A program made the translations under genes and the position numbers. Below are positions 31,721 through 40,902 of a DNA stretch of 64,000 bases, piece by piece. The DNA comes from Lophium mytilinum. Lineage: Eukaryota; Ascomycota; Dothideomycetes; Mytilinidiales; Mytilinidiaceae. The notes under the pieces are model-generated. The model did not search any database. It saw only the letters and a program-made list of their open reading frames with translations, and was not told the DNA's origin. The DNA is taken from positions 1,261,334-1,325,333 of the forward strand of contig MU004185.1 in NCBI GenBank assembly GCA_010093605.1, given 5' to 3'. The first letter of the stretch is position 1; each line of letters opens with the position of its first letter.

Positions 31721-32904
31721 AATGGAAAACCAAGCCTTGAGAGGCAACTGTGTATAGAATAATGAAGATATTGGAAGTGATGATACTTGAAAGGATTCAT
31801 ATGTACATACATATATACTTCAGCCTATCTAGAACGCAAGCTTCATAACGGCCGAAATGCATCGGATAACGACTCTCCACCGGGATCTCCGTCCCCCATG
31901 GAATCGGCTTAACTCGTGGCTTGGTTCTGGGCATGCTGAAGCCAGCCTCAAGCGAAACCTTACGTACTTACCGCCCCTGCACGACGCACGATTACAATAT
32001 CAGCTAAATCACGCGGCATCGGATTCCTCCATAGGGCTTTGAGCCATGCGAAACTAACGTGAAAGCCACGCGAAGAAGATCGGAGCCGGCATGAGCCCGC
32101 TCTTCGGGATTACCTTGCGACGCGGTGGGATTACCTCGTATTATCCTGTGCTGTTGGTGGGCGTGGTGTTGATGTGCTCACCCCGGCGGAAAATCACTCC
32201 GACGGCGACTGGTGCGGCCGTACCACCGCCAAGATCCTTCATCAACCACCGACATCCACCGACATCACCCTTCACGTTATGTCGAACCCTCCGCGATGGT
32301 CTTCTGAAACGGCTTAGAGACCTGCATGCCGTCTCTCGTTAAGCCGAATAATGTTGTACGTATCAATAGTTGGCGTCATCCGCCATCTGATTAGTATACT
32401 CGCGAGATCGCATTTGGCTCGTATTGTTCCTCCTCAGCTCGTCAACGCCAGGGGCTCTTAGCCGATGCACAGTGTCTCTTCGTCATCCATATAAGCGGCC
32501 GATTTGAGGCACATGCAACACGACACAACAACGAGCACATCTCTCCCGATTATCCCACAAATTGAGAACTCTATGCTTCTAGCTGCAAGCTAGATTATGA
32601 GGCCTTGATTATTTTCAACTTTCAAGAAGTTTGGTTCAAATCTGGGTGAGATTCGCGTGTTCTTATATCGTGGTGCTTGTACCTTAGATGGGCCGCATAT
32701 TTCGATGACGAAGAGAGCGTACAGCGATGTGCGCCTTGAAAGTCTAAATCTTGTAAACAGGAATCGCTAATCCAATAACCTTAGGGCCAGACTCATCCAG
32801 TACTTTTTTTACAGCCTCCACATTTATTTCAGTATCCTTTTCTCCTGTTCCCTCGTCACTACCAAACGTCGCACGATACCAACTCATCTTCTATTAGATT
32901 GCTC
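31721..32904. other. Upstream region of the MFS gene
   Basis: About 1.2 kb of intergenic DNA without recognised genes. It holds a CGG-N9-CCG pair at 32187-32201 of the kind bound by Zn2Cys6 dimers, about 470 bp upstream of the transporter ATG. Confidence 0.4.
32187..32201. promoter_or_regulatory. Candidate Zn2Cys6 site, CGG-N9-CCG
   Basis: CGGAAAATCACTCCG is an inverted CGG pair with a 9-base spacer, a layout used by several binuclear-cluster factors. It sits between the MFS gene and the Zn2Cys6 gene. Such short pairs occur by chance, so support is weak. Confidence 0.25.
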
Positions 32905-33081
32905 ATGAATCCTGAGAACGGCACCACCGCAGAAAATGAGCTGGAAGCGTTGATCAACGAAGGGGCGTTCAGCGTGGATAAGGGAGTAGTCTGGCTGATT
33001 CGTTGGAATGGTCTCGACGCCGAACTCACTAAACGTCAACTTCTACTACAGCAGTGTCCCCGAGCAAGATCCCAGCTATAA
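32905..33081 (+). CDS. Doubtful 58-residue open frame
   Basis: An ATG-started frame reads MNPENGTTAENELEALINEG and ends at TAA. Its acidic start and WLIRWNGLDAELTKRQ segment look protein-like, but there is no family match I know and no clear promoter or intron. It may be a relic or chance. Confidence 0.2.
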   Translation: MNPENGTTAENELEALINEGAFSVDKGVVWLIRWNGLDAELTKRQLLLQQCPRARSQL

Positions 33082-33177
33082 AGATGCCGCTCTCACAAAT
33101 AGAAAACAATTTGTAGCTGGTTGCCGCACTCTGTCGCTTTGAAATGTGGATGTGCTAATCATCACGAGGGAGAGTGT

Positions 33178-36080
33178 TCATCTCGTCGCGACATTCAATA
33201 GACTGTAACGCCTAATCAGATGTTCGGCGGTCAACCTTGCGACGTCGGACTTGGATTTCGGGAGGTTGAGGGCGTTGATGCAGCTGACACAATGGCGAGA
33301 AATCTCGTCGCTGCTGGTGTTGGTGTACAGCCATGAAAGCTGCGGTACGTAGTCACATACCGCCGGGCTCCGCCACTGCCGAAGCCAGTCCAGGAGAATC
33401 TCACTTGCGATTTCGAGCGCCTTGACCAACTTATCGGTGTGCGGGTCCGAGAGGATGGCACTTTGGCCGAGCAGCACAGGATGAGAGGACTTGGTAGCAC
33501 TTGTACCAGCAGCTAATGAAGCGTCCTCCTCCGCCGATAACGATGACGATGCTGTTGGTAGACCAGATGACACTCCTGCCGCCTCGGCAATGGCATATGC
33601 ACTCGCCTTCTTCAACTCACTCGTCAAAGCCGACGAGCCTCGAAGGCTTTGTCCCAGTCTTTCAGACATGGCATTCCTGTCGACGAAGTCGATGTATCGA
33701 GCTAAGATGAGACAGGCCATGTTCCAACCCAGGACCAGCACGAGATACCAGGATCGAGACTGGATCGACAGGTTCAAGTGCTCTCTGGTGCAGGCCGTGA
33801 AGAACTCCCCGTAATTCAAGGTCCAGTACTGATGCACGGTGAGCGCTTCTTTGATGGCGTTCTCGACCTCCATAGGAGTGGGAGAAGACATTGGCTGCTG
33901 CTCATGCGAGGAAATCATGTTCTGTAATTTGCCCACTTTGCGCCAGAATAACATTTTGAGAGGAACTCCCTGCTTGATCTTCTTGGATCTGAGTTGCGAC
34001 GTCGACAGGTTTTCCGTTGCTACTAAATTCATTTGCCAGATCCTATCGACGTCCAAGAGATAGGAACCCCAAATGTCGACGGACTGGGCCATTCTTTTAG
34101 GAGGGTGGTGGTGGTTCACATGTGGCCTCCAGCGCGAGGCCCCAAATGTGGTGGTTGTGATTGAGTCCATGTCCAATCTTGTCACGCCGCCGGAACTTGT
34201 GAACGTTTCGGTGTCGGGAATGATCAAAGAGCGTTGATTGAGGACAGAAGATGTCGTGTCGCACATTACACCGAACCAGAAAAGGCGATTGAAATCAGAG
34301 AGGTCCTGTGATCCTGGTAAAGCGTTGCCGTCGCATGGAGCCTCTGTGGTTTCTGTGTTATCAGCCCCTTTCTGCTTATGTAGATGGGAAGATGTTATTG
34401 GCTTTCTCCAAGTAAGAAGTTGGCGGAGGCCTATTTCAAGGTGTTGCAAGCCCTCGTTACCATTGAATGAGGAAGAAAATAGTGTGAGGTCGGGAATGCT
34501 TTTGTTGGCGAAAACACCTGAGCAGCCCAGGCCCGAATGCCCTGAAACTCCTGCTCCCAGATCCTGGGAAGCGAACGGATGTAGATGATCTTCGCGGAAC
34601 TCGTTTAGTTCGTCTTCGTCCAGTGGCTGTTGGCTGGCTAACAAAAGTATTGATGCGAGAATAACGCGAAAAGAGCCGCAGTACCTCCATCGACTAAGGC
34701 ATTTTTGTGATTCATGCCAGACACTCAATCGCAGTAAGCGCTCAAACTCCTGTGTATCGGACGCTTCGAAGTCAGAGGTTGGTCGGTGGGACCATTGGCA
34801 GGCAAAAGCCATGATAGCTAGTTTCAAAGCTTTGGAAGAGCCAGAATCTTCTGCTCTTGACAGTGGCCTAGGTCTTTGCCTCGAGAATACCGCATCAAGC
34901 CTATGGACTCGGTTGTAAAGGGTCATCGAGAATGAAGACATTGTTGTTTGTTCGTCGACGGTATGCGACCGAAGTACGACGTCCGTTTCGATCCTGTATG
35001 GACAAGTTTCCATGTCGATCCAACATTCCAGTGCATTTTCCAGAGTGTCAAAATAGATTTTCATCAAACCGTTCGAGATTGTAATCTTGTTCGATTTGTC
35101 TGCAAGGCGGTGTTCTTGCATACTTATCGTTGGGCAGTTCTGCGTTGCGACACAATTTGTTAGTAATTCTGCGCTCATGGTGCGACTCGAAGGTGAATGG
35201 TATTTGAAAACCTTCCCAGGAAGGGGTCGTGTAGCTTATTCTGATGGTACTCAAGCCCGAGCAAGTCGTTTTGGTCCTCTAATGAGGTTGTTTGCATCCT
35301 GTCAATCGTTGGTATCGGCATCCCTGCGTCGAATTGGCTTGATGGGTGTGCTTCACCAACCCATGACATTTCAAAAATCTGGTCATGGCTGGAATTTTTG
35401 TATGTTTGGCCCGTGTGCTCGTTGGTTCGAAACCAGACTGTCGGGTCGCTGCTTTCTCCCGCCAATTATGTGCCATGTAGTCGATCTCCGCCGAAACCAC
35501 TCCGGTCGAATGGATTCGACGAAACAATATCACACGCGGCCCCAGAGAATGACTCGGCCGCGGTTTGCCCAGATAAAGTTGGCTGCGAAATCGATCCAAG
35601 CCAGTAATCGACCGACAAAGGCAAGCCATCTTCGGGAAGCGGAAGACCATCCAGACCAATTTCTAGGTGGAGCTCATCATGGAAATTTGTCCCTGTGTCT
35701 GTATTCTCAGGTTGTTGAGCATTGTGAGTCGGCGAGCAATCACCTGACGGAAAGACAGCGTCACAGCCAGGCTGATCTCGAAACCTCTGCTCAGCAGGTT
35801 TTGGTTTTGTTTTCAAACGGCGTGGCAAGACCTGTCGAGGAATTGATCTTAGCCATTCAAAGGTGCATTCCTTATTGAACTTTTGGCACCCTGAGCAGCC
35901 TCGACGCCTGATTTGACTACTTGTGTTCAGATCGCTTTGGCCAAATGGGTCGATGCCAAGACTGGCTGCGTCGCAACCGCGACGCCCTTTTCGACAACGG
36001 TCACAACTTCGGTATTGTCGACGGTCAGTCTTGTCCCGACGGCGGCTCGGAGGACCGGAAGATGCAGCCTTCGGGTCCAT
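33178..36080 (-). CDS. Zn2Cys6 transcription factor (three-exon model)
   Basis: Unspliced, the locus shows an in-frame stop near 35466 and a frame change near 35178. Two introns repair both: 35535-35449 (87 nt, donor GTGTGA) and 35186-35140 (47 nt, donor GTCGCA, branch TTACTAAC, acceptor ACGCAG). The model gives 922 residues. The binuclear cluster is CDRCRKGRRGC, a long loop of about 23 residues, then CSGCQKFNKEC, a spacing known in a subgroup of fungal regulators. Residues near 300 (LMKIYFDTLENALECWIDMETCPY) and the following 600 residues match the fungal factor middle region and end in a helical C-terminus. Both donors are non-consensus, so a recently broken gene is the alternative. The target is unknown. 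Confidence 0.75.
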
Positions 36081-36548
36081 TGCCAAGAGAAAATCAAACA
36101 AGAATCAGTTTGGGGAAAGGAAGATACAAGTAGAAAGATTTACCCTCCGCTGGTGGCCGTTATGCTGACCATATTGATCACGTGACTCAAATATATCTGC
36201 GCGCGCAAGCATCCTTGTGCGTTCTGTGCACACCTCTCTCGCTCGAAAGTTCTTCATACTACAAACAACTCAATAAAGCGATCAACGACTTGTCAGTAGA
36301 TATCAGGGGAACAGAAGCATTTGTTGAAATCCGGGTTGTTGGGCTCAGCGCCAGCCAGCCCCCTTACCAGCCCCCTCCCAGCCTTCTCCTTTTGTTCATT
36401 TGCCTACGTACATCGTACGATACAATGAAATTGATCAATTCATTCAAACTTCTCTCGCTCTATTTCAACAGTATTTATGCAGATATTGATCGGCACTAGA
36501 GCATTCGAGATGAGAATCAGAGTACACATTCGAAATTTTATTATGATG
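36081..36548. other. Intergenic region upstream of the Zn2Cys6 gene
   Basis: This holds the promoter of the minus-strand Zn2Cys6 gene and the 3' flank of the DUF3237 relic. Overlapping CACGTG and TGACTCA sites lie about 100 bases before the regulator ATG. Confidence 0.45.
36179..36190. promoter_or_regulatory. Overlapping E-box (CACGTG) and AP-1/Gcn4-type site (TGACTCA)
   Basis: CACGTGACTCA contains the bHLH/Cbf1-type hexamer and the bZIP Gcn4/AP-1 heptamer, sharing TGA. It is about 100 bp upstream of the Zn2Cys6 ATG. The flanking string ATTGATCACGTGA recurs upstream of PSO2 at about 40754. Confidence 0.35.
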
Positions 36549-37038
36549 CTAGTTCTTCAACTTGTACACCCTGTATTCGGCGGCCAGTCCCTTCTCGTCG
36601 ACATGCCAGCGTCCTTGGCCAACTAGAAAATCGGTCTCCAACGATTTCAACCTCTCGTCCGTGGTCACAATGGCAAGCTTAGTAGACCAGCAGTGTCGGC
36701 AAAGTTCGACGACATAGGACCTGGGCTCGATTCGTCAAGCAACCTCCGAGTGGCTTCATCGAACTTGAGGACACCCGTGTATTTCGGGTACACTTCCCCC
36801 AGATCTGTCTTGGCCCGAGCTCGTGCATCAATGTAAAGGCATTCGGCCTTGAGATCAATCAAGGGCCAGTCTCCGCCCGCGGGGACGACTTGGGCTTCTA
36901 TGTCGGAAATGTCGAACCTGATGAATCCGTCTACGACGTTGGCGATAATTCGAGCGCCAGAGGAGGTCTGGCCAAGGTCGGCAACCTCGGGATGGAGGTA
37001 TTCGCGCACGCTAAGTCAGGTTCCAGAGATGGGGCCAT
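36549..37038 (-). pseudogene. Broken DUF3237-family gene
   Basis: Three pieces in different frames together read like one DUF3237 protein. An ATG at 37038 opens MAPSLEPDL. From about 37005 the neighbouring frame reads YLHPEVADLGQTSSGARI, then VVPAGGDWPLIDLKAECLY and YPKYTGVLKFDEATRRLLD, the family core with its GGDWPL motif. From about 36675 a third frame reads LAIVTTDERLKSLETDFLVG and WHVDEKGLAAEYRVYKLKN before TAG. Two frame changes without plausible introns point to a pseudogene, or to sequence errors. Function of DUF3237 is not established. Confidence 0.7.
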
Positions 37039-38360
37039 CATGAAAGATTTGCTGAAGAACTTGTTGATGAGATGGTTCATAAAACGGATCGTGTTGTTCG
37101 TGAGAACTTATTCGATTGTCAGGATGATCCCCTGCTATATATATAAGATTCAAATGCTCAAGTATTTGATGATGACCGATCAGTTGTCGAGCGGATGTCT
37201 AACACTGAGCACGAACAGTGAGCGCTTCCGTCACAGACTAGCTACGCTAGGGAAGAGGTAGCATTATCCTGAAGTTCATGTCGTCCAGGTACGTTGAATT
37301 ACTGAGGCCGATGCTTCCTCTGGTGCTCTGTCTGCTGCATTAGTGGCTCAGTCTTGCAGTATTGCCTGAAATTAGGAGCATTATTTTGATGATCACCAAG
37401 AAGACCCCACTAGTCGCGAATCAAGTTTCTTGTAGTACTTTTGCACTCACATACAGTGGCACTGGAGAGGGTTTGTGATGAGCGTAGAACTAGGGGGAAC
37501 ATTCATGCACCTGCGGCTCCGGTCTCGGTAAGTGGGAACGTCCCAGCATTTAATCGTGCTACCGCTGTGGGCCCGGATCTGCGCTTCCGGCACATACCCC
37601 TTGGCTCTCTCCCTTCCATTTCCTGCCCCAGGTTTGCGTATTGCGGCTCCACATGTAGTAACTCATGCCTGTGTACATGAAGTTGATTTCGTGTTATGAT
37701 CCCTTCGGTGTCTTGGACTATCCATTATTCCTTAGCTAGCGAACGTTCGGTATGCGGCGCCTTAACTCCAAGTGTGGCGCTAACGAGGCGGATTAAATCC
37801 GATTCTTTGGAAAGGACGGGCAATGCTCTTTCCTCCCTGAAAATTAATCTTTCATTATTTCATACTAACGCTCTCAGCCAGCTCGGTACAGTGTCCTAAT
37901 CCCCATCTCCTACGTTGGGTTCAGCTCTGTTACATTCGCATTCCTGCGCCGGAAGCAGGGTAAACTCCATTTTTTCAGACTGAAAACTTCAGGATCATCT
38001 AAGCGTGTCTATCGCTCTAGCCAAATAACCGATATCCTTTTAGATGGCTACCCTCATGAGTCGAGCACGATGCGGGACTAAACAAATTCATATGCAACTC
38101 TACTGACTTGCCAGTCACAGTCAATCGCCACGACATGCTGTTGAACCTATCGTCGGCCGCCGTTTCGGGTGCTAATTTTCCCGGAAGTGGTAATAGTGTC
38201 TGTTCCCAACCTTTGTCCTCGTTGCAACACGTATGCTGTGGGTGACGAACACAGCACGCACGTGCATCTTAACTTTCTTTGTTTAGGAAATCTTCTGGAA
38301 GGACTTCATGGCGTTATAGATGCTGGCTCGAATCTATCTGGTTTCTAGGGATAGAGAGCA
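37039..38360. other. Intergenic region
   Basis: About 1.3 kb without a recognised gene, repeat or RNA. Short frames on the plus strand (for example near 37700-37900) have no domain or supporting structure. Confidence 0.5.
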
Positions 38361-40508
38361 ATGCACAAGATGAGGCAGCATCCGTCACGGTCGCCATTCC
38401 AGCAAGGTAACTCATCAAAGTCATCGCTTGAAGGGCTAGAAAAGCCCGTCCGATCATTCAAATCTTTCATAAAGTCGGTACCGCCACACCCAACCCTCAG
38501 CAAGCCTTTGCCACCAGTGCCACCAGAGTGCAACTCCTCCCCACCTTCTACACCACGAGAGCGTCTCTCAAGTCATTCTACTCCTCCTAACCAGTCGCCA
38601 AATCCATGGGAAGCTCCGGCCGAATGGCTAGATCCTAGGAGACCTACTGTCAGCGATCATAATTCCGAATCAAACGACATCCCTAAACCGTCGCCTCCTC
38701 GAACTTACTCGCCAATCCTCCCAGAGGCCTCTCCAGACACAGCGGACGATGCTTTCATGGATTTTCCTCCGCCTCAAGGACGAAAAGGTAGCAATAATAG
38801 CCGTCTAAGCCCTGTACCAGAAAGCCGGTATTCTGTCCTGGGCGCGCCTCGAACACCTCCCCGATCTCCTCTACCAGAGCCACCAAACTCAGGCACAACG
38901 TCAAAAGCGTCGCAACTCTCGATACAACCAAACATCATAGAGGTGCCTAATTCAAACGAGGCCCCGAAAAAAGACCAGAAGCTTGATGCAGCAACAATTT
39001 CACCTCGAGCGCCCCCAGCTTCGTCGTTCTCGCCGCCTTCAAGCTCTACAAAGGCAACGCCACAACGCTCATACTCTCCTGCGAAGGGCCTAGCTGTATT
39101 GGGCCAATATACAGGTGAAGAGCCTCGTGAGCGCACGCACTTACACTTGCGAGACCGCAAAGCTACAGGCCAAAGTGACACGGCCGATGGCTGGGAGAAT
39201 GAAAGCTCCCAAAACGCGTATCATCACCTTTTAGTCGACCAGTACAAAGGCAAGGCTATCGGTGTTCCTAAGCTGAACCATACAAGCACCTTCGACGAGC
39301 ACGGAGAACATGAAAGAGACCAGACAATGTTACCACGGCCTCTATCATGGCAGAAAAACAGTAGCGGCTCCGCCTCTCGACAAGAAAGCCCAGACAAGCA
39401 ACCTACGATCAAGGAAGAGCAAGCAGAGCAAATACAGAAACTACGTCGTGGGTCAGGAATCCTCAATGCGTTCAAAAGACCTAAGACGCAGAAGTACGAA
39501 CAAGAGGAGCGAAGTCCATCCCATGCTCCGGAGCTGCAACACGAAAAGGCGGTTGCTGCCAGCTTTAATACAAGTAAGAACAAGAAGAAAATACGCAAGC
39601 ACATTAATCCCGACCACCGCTTCTCTGCGTTCTATCCACGAACCAGGCCTCTTAACTTACCTCGAGTTCCGAAATTGAGGCCGATGAAGAGAGATAAGAC
39701 CCAACAGGGGGAAAATGACAAAGAGAAGATGCCGCGGTTTGCTCTAGCTCAACCCATAGCAATTTCCTCTTCCCGGACTGCTAGCCCTTTACCACGAGAT
39801 CTCTCCTCCGCAACCCCTTCAATTCACCTTCCGTCGCGGCCTCAAAGTCCACCTTACTTATCCCCTTCCGCCCAACGGCAGACTCAACGCCCAGAGAGTG
39901 GCTCGGTCTACAGTAGTAGCGGCGTTCGCTCATCTAATTCCAACTCCAACTCTCCTCATCTGTCTTCATCTCCCAGTCAAGGCCAAACATCCCATACCCG
40001 TAACATTTCCCTGTCAACCTTCCTATCCACAACACCTCCGCCGCCCACGCCGGCCCCTACCACAAATACTTCCTCTTTTTCTACTCCCCGACCTCGCTCA
40101 CGGTCTATCACTGGCATTTTTGAGAAACTCAAAGTTCGGTCCTCTCACATTTCCTCCCACTCCCGACAGTCGACTGGGTCGTCGTATTCACACCATTCAC
40201 AAGTGCCGCCTTCCTCACAACCTATTCCTCAAGTTCTTGATGCTCCAGGGAACAATTGGGACAGTACCACGGAGCTTTCGGAATGGCGAAAAGCGCACCC
40301 AGACGATGATAAAGGCGGAGAGAGAAAGATGGGTTTATTTGAGAAGGCGATGGAGACGAGGAAGAAGAAGGTCAAGGAAGGCAGGCAGGAAAAGCTGAAG
40401 AAGAGTATTAGAGTCTTAGGGCCGACGGATCCGATGATTGTGGAGGGCTTTGGGGGGGAGGAAAGAAGACCAGGATATTTGGGACTGGGTAGTGATGCAA
40501 AACCATGA
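38361..40508 (+). CDS. Ser/Pro-rich, mostly disordered protein
   Basis: The single-exon frame gives 715 residues from the first ATG. Composition is dominated by Ser, Pro, Arg and Lys, with many SP and TP dipeptides (PPRSPLPEPP, SRSPF), so it is probably disordered and heavily phosphorylated. Short ordered-looking blocks are FKSFIKSVPPHPTLSKPLPP near the start, ITGIFEKLKVRSSHIS near residue 590, and a C-terminal helix (MGLFEKAMETRKKKVKEGRQ) followed by IRVLGPTDPMIVEGFGG, the type of tail often conserved in such fungal proteins. I recognise no named family. A signalling or cytoskeletal scaffold role would be a guess. The 2.1-kb uninterrupted frame supports a real gene. Confidence 0.8.
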   Translation: MHKMRQHPSRSPFQQGNSSKSSLEGLEKPVRSFKSFIKSVPPHPTLSKPLPPVPPECNSSPPSTPRERLSSHSTPPNQSPNPWEAPAEWLDPRRPTVSDHNSESNDIPKPSPPRTYSPILPEASPDTADDAFMDFPPPQGRKGSNNSRLSPVPESRYSVLGAPRTPPRSPLPEPPNSGTTSKASQLSIQPNIIEVPNSNEAPKKDQKLDAATISPRAPPASSFSPPSSSTKATPQRSYSPAKGLAVLGQYTGEEPRERTHLHLRDRKATGQSDTADGWENESSQNAYHHLLVDQYKGKAIGVPKLNHTSTFDEHGEHERDQTMLPRPLSWQKNSSGSASRQESPDKQPTIKEEQAEQIQKLRRGSGILNAFKRPKTQKYEQEERSPSHAPELQHEKAVAASFNTSKNKKKIRKHINPDHRFSAFYPRTRPLNLPRVPKLRPMKRDKTQQGENDKEKMPRFALAQPIAISSSRTASPLPRDLSSATPSIHLPSRPQSPPYLSPSAQRQTQRPESGSVYSSSGVRSSNSNSNSPHLSSSPSQGQTSHTRNISLSTFLSTTPPPPTPAPTTNTSSFSTPRPRSRSITGIFEKLKVRSSHISSHSRQSTGSSYSHHSQVPPSSQPIPQVLDAPGNNWDSTTELSEWRKAHPDDDKGGERKMGLFEKAMETRKKKVKEGRQEKLKKSIRVLGPTDPMIVEGFGGEERRPGYLGLGSDAKP

Positions 40509-40902
40509 TGGATTTGAAGGCGTGATGAATGGCATTAGATAGATGGTGACTGAGTAGGTATATAGACGCGTGCTTTACGTGCCTAGATGCAGAAAGACCT
40601 TGCTTGAGTGATCAAATACAGACCGTTGTTTAGACAATTAACTGCTCTCCTGATCTAGTTATAGAAATGTAGAGTCACTCCATATATGCCATTATCCAAG
40701 ATACTGTAATCTTGCATCATCGATCTTCAATTCATCTTCAGTGTTCCCACTAATTGATCACGTGAAAGCGCGACTTTCCCTAAGTTTACTAGCGCTTTCT
40801 CCTCACCTCCGAAGTACGAACCCTCAACTTGCCCCATTCACACACTTCAACACGAGCACGCTCCCCTTCCACCATTTCGCTCTAGCATGGGACAAGTCCC
40901 CC
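40509..40902. promoter_or_regulatory. Upstream region of PSO2 with a TCACGTGA box
   Basis: These 394 bases between the two plus-strand genes contain ATTGATCACGTGA with the E-box CACGTG at 40759-40764, about 140 bases before the PSO2 ATG. The frame of PSO2 is open back to 40741 without an ATG, so the leader could be misread as coding. Confidence 0.4.

Noticed and set aside
35425-35435. Perfect B-box string GGTTCGAAACC
   Set aside because: It lies antisense in the Zn2Cys6 coding region, with no A box or clover-leaf around it.
40741-40902. 54-codon N-terminal extension of Pso2
   Set aside because: The extension has no ATG; the first ATG at 40903 is preferred.
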